From Acridotheres tristis (lineage: Eukaryota; Chordata; Aves; Passeriformes; Sturnidae), in the NCBI GenBank assembly GCA_037013685.1, contig CM072897.1, positions 21,154,143-21,218,142 of the forward strand: a DNA stretch of 64,000 nt. Direction: 5' to 3'. Below are positions 25,101-36,985 of this stretch, piece by piece. Below the pieces are notes generated by a model. The model searched no databases. It had not been told where the DNA came from and saw only the letters and a program-made list of their open reading frames with translations. The position numbers and the translations under genes were made by a program. Each line of letters begins with the position of its first letter. The first letter of the stretch is position 1.

Positions 25101-25440
25101 CTGGTCTGGTCTGGTCTCCATCTCATCTTGACCCACCGCATAACTTTATCCCATCCCATCATACTCCATCTCACCCATCCCAGTCGACTTACCCTATTCC
25201 CTATTACCCTACATCCTTCCCATTCTATCTTACCCTATCCCATCCCACTCCATCCTATGCCATCCCATCCATTTTACTTACCTCATCCCACCCCATTTTC
25301 TGTTCTTCTTGTCCCATCCTACCCTGTTCCATCCCACTCTTTCTCATCCTATCACATCCATCCTATTCCACTCACCCCACATACCTCTTCCCTCTCATGC
25401 CATCCCACCTATTCCACTGCCCTCCACCTCATCCCCATCT
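25101..25440. repeat. Decayed pentanucleotide array (CTGGT then CCCAT-like)
   Basis: The array opens with three clean CTGGT units (25101-25115), then runs for about 320 bases as imperfect CATCC/CCCAT/CTATC pentamers, strongly depleted of G on the plus strand. The plus-strand frames across it translate as Ser-His-Pro-Thr-Leu strings in all phases, which is a repeat artefact. The high divergence of units suggests an old satellite-like expansion. Confidence 0.9.
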
Positions 25441-25549
25441 CCTGAGGACATCCTTGCCAGCCATCCCCAGACAGAATTGCTCTTGCCAGGGGCACGGGCC
25501 CATTGGTGGTGGAACAGTTCCTTATCCAGGATGTGTGTCAGTGAAAGAA

Positions 25550-25890
25550 GAAACCCAATAAGCAAGATAAGGAGACGATTTATAATGGCGTTTGTGAACT
25601 TTAGGAAAGAGCTTTACAGCCAGATTTTACAGACCACACAAGGAGAGGTTATACTCTCTAAAACCTTGGAGATTTTTTAAAAAATATTTTTATATGTAAA
25701 AAAAAGAGTTTCCAAGAATTAAATAACACGAAAGTGTATGAAATATGATGTAGGGAATGTTCCCCTAGCTCTCACATCTGAAGTTAATTTGGGAGACGCT
25801 CTGAATAGCTTTTTAAAGAGTGGATAAACATTGGCATCAAAAGTGTAAATAAAGTTACCAGACAAAGCGGCCGTTCAAAGGGAATCATCC
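25550..25890. promoter_or_regulatory. AT-rich block, candidate conserved element
   Basis: Directly after the pentamer array comes about 340 bases of AT-rich, non-repetitive sequence with few CpG and no frame longer than about 120 codons. It includes a RUNX-like GACCACA near 25632 and several AT-rich cores. There is no match to a repeat family I know. An enhancer role is inference from composition only. Confidence 0.35.
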
Positions 25891-27404
25891 CTGGGATGTT
25901 GGCTGGGCAGCTCTAATAGCTGCGTAAGGAACATTTGGAGATAAAAAAAGGGCCCAGCCAATTAGCCCAGGCTGCAGCTCTCTGCCTGTCTCCCTCTTCT
26001 GATGCCAAAGGCAAGTGGTGCTGGCAGCTGTTCTTGCAGGTTTCCTGCCTGGGGACGGTGCTGGCAGGAGGTTCCCGTTTGCTGGGATGCCCTTAGTCTC
26101 CCGCATCACCACTGCCCAAAACTTGGCTCACACACTCCCAAGCAGGACCTACTGAAGCTTAATTAAAGCCTATTGGTGCTGGTCTCTTGGAGATCTGGAT
26201 TTGTCAGAGTTGTGGCCCAAAGCACTTATGAGAAGCCCTCAGGCTACCCCACTGTGTGTCACGCCCACTGCTTCCCCCAGGACCATCCTATTTCCCCAGA
26301 TGTTTTGATTGACACACGCTTGGTTGGTCGCAAATATTCTGAAATACAACAGGACCTTCTGTGTCACCAGGTTTAAGATTACAGCTGGTTGGAAGAACCC
26401 AGAGGGGTTGTGTCTCTCCTGAAGCACATCTTTGCACCAGGTTGTCCATGACAGCCCCCTAACAGCCTGTGGAGGGAAGACAAAAACAGTGAAATGAACT
26501 CTGACATCTCATTTAAATCTTCCCAAGAGGAAGAGAAATGGACAGATTTGAACTGATCTTTTGTTTGCATCTTTTGATGTGAACCTGTAGGGAAACCTTT
26601 GGGAGGTGTCTTTGATGGAGCAGCTTGTGAATGAGGGGTAGTTGTAGGTTGGAGTGACTGACAGTCACATCCCCATCATGAGGTGCTTCGCCTTGCCCTC
26701 AGTTTCTACCAGAAGGGATTTTCCTGTGGCTTGTAGAAGTAGGAATGGGTGTGGATAATAATATCAGCTCTCCTGCATCCAGAAGCTCTTACCTCCGCAA
26801 CACACAATGCTGAGGACTGTTATTGCACTTGAATATACAGAATGTCAGTTTCTTCTTCAGTTGAGACCTTGGTCATGGCTCTGCATCCTTTGATTGGTGA
26901 AGACAGGATGGTAATGACAGCAAATGACAAAACACAGGGTGTAAATCCACCTCTAGGTTGTCTGAGAGCAGCTTACAGCTACCTACACCATAGTAGGGGC
27001 ACAATAAGCACTATTCATGGCTGGGGGCTGGCGGGCTGCTCCTGGTGCTCATGGCCCTGTAGACACAAGAATTGTGTCTTAACTGACCCAGCCTAGGGAA
27101 TGTGGTGGATTCACCAGATATCTGCCAATGTGCCAGCCGGGAATTAGGTCCCACTGCTCACTTGTGACCCGGGCATTGCTGTGCTGGGTGAGGCATCAGC
27201 TCCTGAGGCTGAGGACGGGCATGAAGGGCATCATCACAGGTAACCCTGCAAGTTCCCAGTGGTGACACTTCCTGTTTCTCCTACCTTGCCCTGAGACCAT
27301 CTCTTCATTCCTCCTGGTGCCCTGCTGTCAGAGCATGTCCTTCTTGTGTCCAGCCCTGAAGCCTGCGTAGTGGAAAAAACAAGCTGGTTTGAAGCATGAC
27401 CCCT
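25891..27404. other. Interval without a recognised feature
   Basis: No gene or repeat family recognised. All frames are under 85 codons. Confidence 0.5.
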
Positions 27405-27590
27405 ATCAGGTAGAAGTTACAAAATTATATTTTAATATTTCACCTACTCAGGTGACTTTAGGATGAATAAAATCATAGGTCTCATTTACTCTGTCCTTTG
27501 CCTGGCTATAATAGGAGCTAACAATGTCTATAACTCTGACCTTTATCTGAGTGATAAAGAACAAATCTCTCATTGGCAGGGCTGGGAAGA
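27405..27590. promoter_or_regulatory. AT-rich block with inverted TCACCT/AGGTGA and paired GATA sites
   Basis: The block holds a perfect inverted repeat, TCACCT-ACTC-AGGTGA (27440-27455), which fits either a bipartite ZEB/E-box site (CACCT...AGGTG) or an everted nuclear-receptor pair. About 90 bases on there are two GATA-type cores in opposite orientation (TTATCT 27543-27548, GATAA 27553-27557). No repeat family or frame explains it. A regulatory role is inferred. Confidence 0.4.
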
Positions 27591-27959
27591 TGCCGTCTCA
27601 CACCCTTGGTGTTAACCACAAGCAGCAGTAGCTCCTCTCTACATCCCTGGGTGAGACCCAGCAGGATGGGGATGCCACCTGCCTGGGCACCAGCTGGCAG
27701 GGCTGCACTTCCCCAGAGACGGTGGCTGGGGTTTTATTGCAAATAATGGAATAATTACTCCTTCTTTGCCTGGGACTTGCCTGCAAACAGCTGCTGATTC
27801 TTGTGCGAGGGCTCATGAGCCCAAATTCCCATCAGGAGGATCACTAGTGCCTTTGGAATGGAAGAACCTGGTGCTGAGAAGGGGACCAGGGCCCGGAGGA
27901 TGCCCAGTGTGATCCCTGCGGGCTGGGGCTCATGCAGACCGCCCTTGTGCATCAGCCTT

Positions 27960-28045
27960 CGTGCCACTTGTGTAAACTATTACAGCAAAGGGCAAAGGTT
28001 AAATGCAGCACATGTGTGGCATCAATTAACAGGATTTCAAGGTCT
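27960..28045. promoter_or_regulatory. FOX + DR1 + HNF1-like site cluster
   Basis: Within about 60 bases the plus strand has a forkhead-like TGTAAACTA (27971-27979), a DR1-type nuclear-receptor site GGGCAAAGGTTA (27990-28001), and an AATTAAC half-site of the HNF1 type (28024-28030). FOXA, HNF4 and HNF1 sites are known to co-occur in liver and gut enhancers. Short motifs occur by chance, so this is a weak call. Confidence 0.3.
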
Positions 28046-31000
28046 CCAGTGGAGTTTCTGCTCAAATCTCTTGTGGCAGGTTCAGTTTTCTTAACCCCTC
28101 TGATGCCATGCAGTCAGAGGGTCTTGGCTCTGCCAGACTATTAGAAGGCAATGGGCTTGTGCTGGCTGGGGGTTTCCCCATGGAATGTGCTGGAGGGACC
28201 TCTGGCCATTTGGGCATGGGGGGACAGGGACACCACACACACCACACAGTGGTCTGCGGGGCAAGTGGGAGAGACTGTACTCTTTCTACTGGAAGTGTCC
28301 TTGGAAGGGTGTCAAGCCCTGGCAAGGCAGCAAGTTGGTGTATAAGCAACCCCTCATCATGCCCCCCTGTGCTTCAGGTCCATCTACCTCACCTCGGAGC
28401 CCTCATGGGGGGTGGCTGCTCCTGCATTTGGTCCCAGCCAGACCCTGCTCCACTGAAGCAACCCATTGTCCCAGTGTGTCCTACTGCTGAGTGGACAAAG
28501 GTTCCTGCTGGGCTTGGGACTGCTGCTGCCTTCACCCTCCGCCTGTAAAACAGACACAGTCACCCCCCACTGCTGAGGGGCTGGGAGGGGATAGCTGCAG
28601 TGAAAGTCCCAGTGATGATTCAAAACCAGGACAATTTTGGTGGAGAAATTGCAGTTGTGAGTCTTCACCAATCTGAGGCCATTCACAGCTGCTCCCAGGC
28701 AATGAACCCAACCACCACTCATCTCCTCCTGGATTTATCAGTCATACTGGGCATACTGGGAGAAGAAGTGGTTTAAATGTCTCCTGCAGCTGATACATCA
28801 GAGACCTGGATGCTACAACTTTGTACTGCAGCTCTGCCAGGTTGTCCTCCCCAGTTCCAGATGTTTCTCCTAAGGGTCAGTACCTGGGAGACAGAGTGCT
28901 TGGAGGGCTTTTCCACTTTTCTCTTTAGAGGGGGTTTGACAAGGAAAAGGAAGGCTTTAGCTGCCACCATCATGAAGAAAACGTGAAAATGCGATATTGG
29001 CATGATCTGAAGACTCAGAAGGTTTAATTGCTTGTGCAGCTTTTTGCCTACGCAGATTGCTAATTTTCCATGAATAGGTGCTGCTGAAGGGAATCCTGCC
29101 TTGGGGGCTTCAGTTCCCAGGGTTTCCAGCCCTGCCTCAAGGCTGGAGGTCAGTGTAATGAATGAGTCAGGGCTGGGAGCTTAGTGAGGAACATCGATCC
29201 CAACACCAACTGATGCAGAGCCTGCCAGGCTGGAGGAACAGGACATGCAAGAGGCCTTCTGCACCTGCGTGCCCCTGACATCACTTTGCCCGTGCATTCC
29301 ATTCCTTTTTGGGAAATGAATAATTTCAATTGTCCAAGTTAAAAAACTCAGCCCCCCAAACATTCAAAACCACTAGAAATGCCTGCATTTTGATGATTTT
29401 TATCTGTTTTCCAGTCCTGCACCCTGTTAAGATGAACAAAAAGCATGCTTGAAAAACAGAGATGCTCTGCCCACAGCTCCCCATGTCAGAGCTGAGACTT
29501 CTGGCTGAAAGATATATTTGGCCTGAACATCTCCACAGAAATACCATGTTTGTTAGAAAACCTGTAAAAATCTTGGTAATCGCCTTGATCTGAAACAAAT
29601 GGGCTCTGCTGTCTGGTGCTGATTTTATTATCAGACACTGCTTACTATCATCCCATGGCTTGGACCGGTGCCTGAGGCTCAACACCAAGTCAATCATGCA
29701 CTGGCAGGAAAAGGTCTCCCCTGAGCTCTAGATCTGTGCCGGTTCTCTACATGCCCTGGATAATACATGTTGGATTTACAGAGCCACGTGGCTGCCCAGA
29801 GACCTCCAGGACCCTTCCAGGCTGCTCCAATGCTGTCTCCAGATGTGATGGGAGCAGCATAGCATGGCTGTCAGGATGAAAGCTCAGGTTTTGTTGAGTT
29901 GTCCTGATCTCCTTCTGGGGTGGGGAGCTTGTCTTGGTGGTTGTGTTTCCAGTGTCTGGAGCTTTGTACAAACACAGGATGAAGGTTCAGGAGTGTTTTT
30001 GCATCCTAACATGATTTCCAGGGTGTCTGTCAGCCTGAGCTCCCACCCAACCATCCCTTGGAAATGGGACCTAGAACAAACCTTGAGCATCCATGGGCTG
30101 ATTCGAGGACTATTGGGAATCTTGACGGCTTTGAAACCAGGTAGATCCTCAGCTGGCTGCAAGTTGGTTGCATTGACCGTGGCCCCTGACAGCAGCACTC
30201 CCAGCCCCGGTCTCCCTCCATGCAGACTGCAGCAGCTAAACATAAAATTCGAGCCCCCGGAGACCCACCATCAACCACACGAGCCCCAGCCGGTTTTGTT
30301 TTGATTATACATTTGTTTCCTCCCTCCTGGGAATGTCTGACACAGCTTTTACTTCTCAGCGCGTCAATGCTCGGCTTCTCCTGCCACCTCCCTCCCCTCT
30401 TGTCGGCTCTGCTTGGATTAGCTCTGACCCCTACTGAACTCTGCTGCCAGAAGAAGTGTCAGCCCCTTTCACTTTCCGAGAGCTTTCCAGCCCCGAACAC
30501 TGAGCAGGGAAGGAGTGTCCTCCAATGGAAAACCTCCCACGTAATTTTTTTCTGCCTCCATGCCCTTGCTGTGCATCTAGGGAGGACAGACTCTGGTTCT
30601 TGCCTCTGACCATGCTCTGGGGGCAGCCTGGATGACCTGCAGTACATCTCTGCCCTCCCCTGAGCCAGCACAGGTGTAAGCAGGGCAAAAGGGGCTTTTA
30701 AGGAAGATTTGGTTAGTGGAGGAAAAGGGTGAAATGGGAGAGAGTAGGAGGTTAGCTATGGGCACAGCGTGGCATGGCATAGCATGGTGCACAGCATGGG
30801 GCTGAGGGCAGCTGTTTCCATGGCAGTATGGCAGTACAGTCTTGGTGGTTGTATTTCTTCAAGGGAATGAGTGGACATCAGCAAGATGGAAGGGAGAGGA
30901 AGAGCTGGCTGCTGCTACCAGGATCACAGAAGATGGGGAGAAAGTCTTTCAACTCTTTCCACCAGTTCTGATGGTGGTTGTGCTTCTCCACGCTAAGCAG

Positions 31001-33759
31001 CAGCAGCTTAAACGTTTTGCAAGAGCTCCAAAATTCAGGGGAAACCAGTCCACCAAAATAAGACCATCCAAGGAGAGGGCAGCAGCCGATGCCGTGTGCC
31101 CACAGCTCTGCAGGGTTAACGCTTGTGGGGCTGGGTGCGACACCCACACCCGTGAGCAGCCACCCTGGCCAGCAGAGACGCTGGGTGGTGGATGTGGGGC
31201 CACAGCTGGGGAGCAGGGAGGTTAACTCCAGCAACACCAATGAAATAAAGAAAGAGAATGCCGCATGCTAAGGAGTTGCAGATGTTTGGATGTTGGCAGG
31301 GATTTGGGTGGAGCTGCCAATACACAACATGGTCTGCAGCAGGCGGAAAGGATGGGAAGTGCCTGGAAAAACCTGCCCCTTCTCTAAAGCCTGTGGAGGG
31401 AATCCTCCTGGGGTTGGTTTCCTGGGGGAGTGCATGGCTGTGTCTTCTCTCAGAGCTTGGAGATGCCATGGAAAGGACAGGGAAGGCAAATGAAAATAGA
31501 CTAGCTGCTCCCAGGTCTGACTGCTGCTGTGTGCCTCTCTGTTGGAGCCCCTGGAGCAGCCACCTGGGCAGTCAAGGATAACTGAGCCATGGAGACCACA
31601 GCTCAGGGTGCAGTCACTTTATTTATAGGATACCGAGGATGTACCTTGGCTCTTTCCCCTGTTTTTTTCCCAAGCTTGCAGAAGCAAGGCAGATATCCGA
31701 AGCCATTCCTCACTTTTCACAGCTCAGTGAAGAGATGGCCTGCCTAGCTGAAGCTGGATGAGGGTCATAGGCCTGTTTCGGTCTCACCAGTTCAGCAGAA
31801 ACCAGGACTTCAGCACTGTTGTCCCAGAGCTGAGTAGTGGTCACGCTGTGCCAAAGGGAGGAGCAGCATTGCCCCTGAAGTGAAGAAGGCATCTCTGGAG
31901 GTCTGTGAGGATTCACGCAGGATAAATCCAGGCTGAAGGGCATATTCAGGACTGTGCTGACCTCAGTGTTTAATGATTTTGTCTCATCCCTGGTAAAGGG
32001 ATGGACAGGGACCTGGCAAAGCCCAAATGGGCAAGGTAAATGAGGTCCAAGCCCTGCTGTTGTACCCAAAGGAGGTGTTGGAGTAGTGAGGAACAGAGTC
32101 CTGAGGGGTCTCTGTGAATCTGGACCCCATCAACTCTGGTGTGTGGGTATAGGCAAGTCTTGCTCCTTTCTCTGGTGCCAGCTCTTCAGGATGAGCATGG
32201 CCAGCCTTGCTGGCTGGCAGATGGAGTCCCACACCAGAGGAGCTCTTGGGAACCTGCTTTGCATGTCCTGGTGAAAGTGCAAGTCTCCGGAGTGCTTTGC
32301 ACCTGCAGCCCCAGTCTCGCAGGAGCATCCTCTTCTCTTAAAGTTCTCCTGATTCCTCCTGGCCCTGTGGCTCTTCAGCTTGTGCCAGCTCGCTGTGGTT
32401 CTCTTGGTCTTTGTCTGCAGCATGTTTAGTAGCTCTGTGGCTATCGTGCTTCCTGACATGTTTTCTTTTCCCCTGTGATTTTCAGAATTGTATTCATTTC
32501 TTTGTTGAGGAGGGAGAGGGAAAGGTCATCCCTTGCTAGCAACTCATTAAAGCAAAACAATGGAAAGAACAGCAAATGGGCTCTGGGACCCACTTCTCCA
32601 GGCATGTGTGAGGCTGCCTTTTGTCAGTGTAGGAGAGGGGCATCCATCGAGGTGGTGGCATCGCAGGGAGGCTCTCCCCGCCCTCCCCCAAACCAATTCA
32701 AGGCATCACTGGAGGACCTCAGTGTGTGTCGGAGCTTTTGGTTGTTTGGTTTTTGTTTGTGTGTTTGTGTGTGTGAGTGCGATGTACATTCAGCCCTGCT
32801 GTCATTAAAAAAAAGTTTTAAATGAAAATTTTCTCATTCCCTCCTCCCAAGCTCCCTGGCTTGGACCAGTTCTGTTTCTTTCATGTGGGAGGCAGCTGCA
32901 TTTGTCTCAATAATTGTGTTTCCCTGTTGCTGTGTACTGCCGAGCCCTTGGTGACACAATGAAGATGTGAAGCGTTTCTCTTTCCCAGGCCTGGCTCTGG
33001 GGGTTTGGTTTTGGCGACATTATGGCCTTCTTTCTCTCCAGGATGCCCATATGGGGTTTGAAGTCCATCTGGCATTTGGCAGGAGAGACATTGCTTAAGG
33101 CTGATGGTTGTGCTCAGAGTGATGCTGAGAAGAAAGCACTACTCCATGCCTGTGGTATCTCTCAGGATCACTTGCTTAAGTCCACTGCCTGTTTCAACAG
33201 GAAATGGTCATGGAGTGTGCCCAGCTCCTATATTTGGGTGTCCTGCCCATAAACAACCACCTCATGGCCTGTCCCAGTCCCATCCTACCAGCTGCTGGCT
33301 GGGCAGCTGTGGTGTTCCATGAGGGAGTGTGGAGAGCTGCACTGTGGGCAGAGGCTGCTTTGGGCGGCTACACCCCTGTGGTTCATCACTTGTTCTGAAC
33401 CTCTCCTGCCCTGTCCTCCCTGGGACCTAACCCTATTGCACACCCAGCAGCCCCCGGAGGTGGGAAGTGCAGCACAGCGAGGGCAACCTGCCTGAGGCAC
33501 TGGGCCCAGAGCAGCACAGGAGTTCTCCCAGTTTAAGGTGGGACACTTCATTGCATTGGGAAGGTGGGCCAGGCATGGGGGTCTTGGGGATATTGCCAGA
33601 GCAGGGCTGGGAGTGGCAGAAGGAGCATGGCTGGCATGGGGCATGAGGGGCATGTGGGAGTGGGACTGCATCTGGTGTGGGGCAGGTGGGGCATGCGGCG
33701 ATTAGGAGTGCAGCTGATGTGAGGCACAAGGGGCACGTGGGGAGCAGGAGCAGGCGAGG
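28046..33759. other. Gene-free stretch, nothing recognised
   Basis: About 5.7 kb without a supported gene or repeat family. Open frames stay below 150 codons and are paired with antisense frames of similar length. A short GCATGGCATAGCATGG stretch near 30770 is a trivial local repeat. Slightly AT-rich pockets lie near 29300-29650 and 32460-32560, without a motif pattern I would name. Confidence 0.55.
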
Positions 33760-34115
33760 CACCTCACAGGTGCCACGGAGTTCCTCCGTGCTGGAGCCCA
33801 CGAGGGCTGACCTCGCTGACACGGAGGGGTCAGGGTGTGGGAACGAGGAGACACCTTTGGGAGAAGACCCCCGGGACCGGGTCTGGGCTGTACCTCCCCC
33901 GAGACCGGGGCCGGGCTGTTCCTCCCCCGGAGCCGGGGCTGTCCTTCCAGGCAGCGCGGAGAGGTGGCAGCAAAGGCCCTGGGACGGGGTCGCGGGGACC
34001 TGCCGCGGGTGCCCGGTCCTGGCCTGGGAAGGATGCGCGTCACCGCTTCCCGATGGCTGCTCCCACCACGGTCCTACGAGCGGGACCCACGCGCTGGAGC
34101 CAGGTCTCTCTCTAG
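33760..34115. promoter_or_regulatory. CpG-rich patch, candidate CpG island
   Basis: CpG dinucleotides, scarce in the flanks, are frequent here together with very high GC. Bird promoters often sit in such islands. No TATA box, obvious start codon context or donor site identifies a transcript, and the orientation is unknown. The long frames on both strands over this stretch are a by-product of the composition. It could also be a GC-rich repeat-driven patch, since a short tandem repeat lies inside. Confidence 0.5.
33873..33948. repeat. GC-rich tandem repeat, 28-29 bp unit, about 2.5 copies
   Basis: Successive units contain GACCGGG, then GGGCTGT, then CCTCCCCCG. The first two copies are nearly identical and the third (from about 33930) is shortened. 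The repeat lies in the middle of the CpG-rich patch. Confidence 0.8.
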
Positions 34116-35535
34116 GTCGTAACATCAGAGAGTGGTTTTGCTCACTTCTTTAAAGAACATCTGGTGCATCCTCCTGAAAATCTTTCTCTGTTCGACCTGA
34201 CCTCGAGCATTCCCAGGGATGGGGCATCTCCAGGGACACTCACTACAGGCTCAGGGATCAGAATCTGCTTCCAGGGCTTGCATGAGCCTTAGCATTTCTG
34301 GCCCCTTCTCCAGTCCAGGGCTGCCCCTCTGTGCCCGCTGACGGCCTAGAGTGTTGGAATCCCACGAGAACAGCTTGTGAGACTGCAGGACGTGTCAAAG
34401 CTGAAGTTGAACCCTTATCCCAGGCTGGCTGGGTGCCCACAGCCCAGCCAGCCCTAATCTGGGGCTGTACGCTGCCCATGTTTAATGAGGTATTGTGTAC
34501 GGATGTGTCCGACTGTGTGTATGCACATGTCGTGGGCTCGGGGTGTCTTGCTCAATGTTTGCATCTGTCTGCTAGCGGGTTTGGGCATCTGGGGCTGTTC
34601 CCCTTGCCTGACTAAATATCTCCCCAGGAGTGAGTTTGTGTAGCCGAGGATCTTATCGCATGTGTTGGTGTCTGCACGGGGAGGTGTTCACAGCTCTCCA
34701 TGCGTGCAGAATTTGCACAGTATCCGTGGGTCGTGCTGGGCTGTCGAATATGCTTCTTCCACTCTCAGCATGTGCTGAGCGATGGCAGATGGGTGGGTGG
34801 CCAAGGAATGGACGGATCAGTGCAGAACAGGGTGGGCTTCCCCATCGGTGGTGGACAACAGTGGGGACCAGTGCTGCTCATGGCTATTCTCTCTCCCCAA
34901 GAGCATGTGGAGCCCAACCTGGACACTATCCTGTATCCCACGGCCATGGAAGGGGGACAGGGCATCCCTGAGGCTTGGATGCAGCATCAGAGATGACCCT
35001 GTCACTTGCAGTGAGGAGCTCTGGACGGGGCTGCTGGCAGCTGCTGTGGTCCTGGGCTGGGCTGTGCCCTAAGTCTGACTGGGCTGCCTCTAACTCAAGT
35101 GTCTCCAGGGTTCAGGGGACCCCACATTGCCCAAACAGTGCATGACAGACAAGATAGTGCCTATGTGACACGCTCTGTTCCCATGTCTCTTCCGTCCTGC
35201 TCTCCCTGCCTCCACCCAGCTCCATCCCGAGGACTGTACTTCCTGGCTGGGTCAATGCCTACATCACCTGATTGCTGTCCCTGCAGGGACCCCCAGACCC
35301 TGCCGGGCACAGGGCCAGCAGGCCAGGAGGGTGGCAGTGGGCAGTGGGAAGATCACAGCCTCCTGCACATGTACTGTCCAACCTGTCAGCACCTCTGTGA
35401 AGCAAAGCCGGTACTGGCTGGGGATGTGCCCCAAGCTCTCTCCCTTTGTCATGAAGAGCCAAGCAGGTGTGCCAGAAGGCTCACTCTGTGGCAGAAGTCA
35501 TCCATTCCCTCTGGAGCTCAGCATTCCCTCCTTTC
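34116..35535. other. Interval without a recognised feature
   Basis: No gene or repeat family recognised. A plus-strand frame of 149 codons (35099-35548) lacks motifs and is opposed by minus-strand frames. Confidence 0.5.
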
Positions 35536-35539
35536 TTCT

Positions 35540-35700
35540 TGGCTGTAGGGGTGTTTGGCTGCAGATATTTACCGAGCAATTTGCATCCAATTACAGAAGC
35601 TAGAAAGACTCGGAGGATTTTCCTTCTGGTTTCTCGCAACCAAAGCCAACTTGTCCGAATTACAACCTAGGAAGCATTTCATTAGTGCGGAGTGAGGTCT
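35540..35700. promoter_or_regulatory. Candidate enhancer with octamer and homeodomain core
   Basis: A perfect POU octamer ATTTGCAT (35579-35586) is followed directly by CCAATTA (35587-35593), giving a composite of octamer, CCAAT-like and homeodomain core sites. ATTA/AATTA cores recur at about 35658 and 35681. The block is AT-richer than its flanks, not repetitive, and reads like a vertebrate conserved non-coding element. Function and conservation are inferred. Confidence 0.45.
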
Positions 35701-36590
35701 CCAAAACATAGAGTGCTTGGAAAACACTCTGCCAGAAGTGTAAGAATATGGGTTGGCTAGCAGGCGAGTTGGTGAGGAGCCTATCTGCTCTCACTCGTGG
35801 TAATTTTCCCCATCTTTTCTCCTGTGGCACCTGAGTGGACAGAGGGGATTTTGGAGGCTTCCTGCTCATCACATCACTTCCCCATTACCACTGTGGTTCA
35901 AGAGGTGTTTGATTTTGCTGAGTTGAAGCACGGGCTGTTTTTCCCAGCCATTTCTTTCCCCACCAGCTTCTCCTGCCCTTCCTCTCAGGCCACGTGGTGT
36001 CACATGAAGAACATGTCCCACCATGGGAGGATGAGGAGTTTCTACCAGAGGAAGCTGCTCCTTGCCAGCAGGAGAAGTGGGAGAGGGTGGCCTGGCCCTG
36101 CAGACATGGGATTCAGGTCTCCTCATTGTCCTCGATGAGTGCCTGCTCTCCTGCGTGGATGAATCAGAACCTCCTTTTCGTGAACCATGCCTGCCTGTCC
36201 CTGGGGGCTGCCTGCCCTCCCTTGCTGCCCATGGCACTGCCTGTCCCTGTCCCCAGCCAGGCAAAGCAAGTCCCCTGCACTCCCCATCCTGCACAGCTAC
36301 TCTCAGAGGCACGCCGTGCTCTGTGTCCTGCTCTGACCTTGCTGCTGGCACCCTGGGGATGGCCACCCACCACTCCCCTGGCCTGCTGCAGTCCACGGCT
36401 CCAGCATCACCCAACTGTGCCCCTCCAGGCCTGCCACCCCTGGGCAGTCTGCCTGCTGTCCCTGGGGGCTGGGGACAGCACGGGGGCCAGGAACACCCTG
36501 CAGGTGGCAGGGGCCTGAGAGGAGGAGTGGGAAGGGGGTTGGGAGACAGGGTAGCCCACCTCCCGGCTCGGCTGCACCGGTTCCCCTCCC
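35701..36590. other. Interval with long overlapping frames, no supported gene
   Basis: Frames of 266 codons (minus, 35869-36669) and 197 and 174 codons (plus) occupy the same bases. Three phases open at once in a GC-rich, stop-poor stretch is the signature of composition rather than coding. I see no domain, signal peptide or splice-bounded exon. Confidence 0.55.
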
Positions 36591-36870
36591 CGGCCCCATC
36601 AGCCCATTTATTACCCCTCTGCCATTCATCGGCCCAGACAGATGCCCCCAAATAAATACCCCCAGACAATAGGGTGGGAGGGGCCAGTGAGGCTCCTCAT
36701 GAATAAACATGAGGGTCTTTGGACACAGCTTCCTCTCTTCGGAAAATGGGACCGATTGTGCGGCAGGCATTTAAAATTCAGCCGCGGTCGGGCTGTCTTC
36801 CAGTGTCCCTGAACTGCTGAGGTGCTTCATTTATTTCATAATTTCCCCTCCTCCCCTCTAGGCGACAGAC
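36591..36870. promoter_or_regulatory. AT-rich block, candidate conserved element
   Basis: About 280 bases with repeated AATAAATA-, CATTTATT- and CATGAATAAACATG-type words, the last a short palindrome-like word near 36697-36710 carrying a forkhead-like TAAACA. CpG-containing words such as GCCGCGGTCGG (36781-36791) interrupt it. No repeat family fits. Enhancer-like by composition only. Confidence 0.35.
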
Positions 36871-36884
36871 CTGGCTCTTTTCAC

Positions 36885-36985
36885 GGCTTGTCCTCTCTCT
36901 TTCTTTCCTTCTTGCTCCTTTTCTCTATTTTTTTTTTTTAATCTTCCTTCCTTTTCCTACTCCTTGTCTCTTTCTCTCCTTGGCT
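36885..36985. repeat. Pyrimidine-rich low-complexity tract
   Basis: The plus strand is nearly all C and T for about 100 bases, including a run of ten T near 36931. It is low-complexity and could form unusual structure; it has no other known role. Confidence 0.8.

Noticed and set aside
25055..25561. 168-codon Ser/His/Pro-rich open frame
   Set aside because: It is the translation of the pentanucleotide array, open in several phases for that reason.
33433..34125. 230-codon minus-strand open frame
   Set aside because: It runs through the CpG-rich patch and its tandem repeat; the Pro/Gly/Cys/Ser-rich translation reflects composition.
35869..36669. 266-codon minus-strand open frame
   Set aside because: Two plus-strand frames of 174 and 197 codons are open over the same GC-rich bases, and none has a domain, signal peptide or exon boundary. 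This is what stop-poor composition gives.
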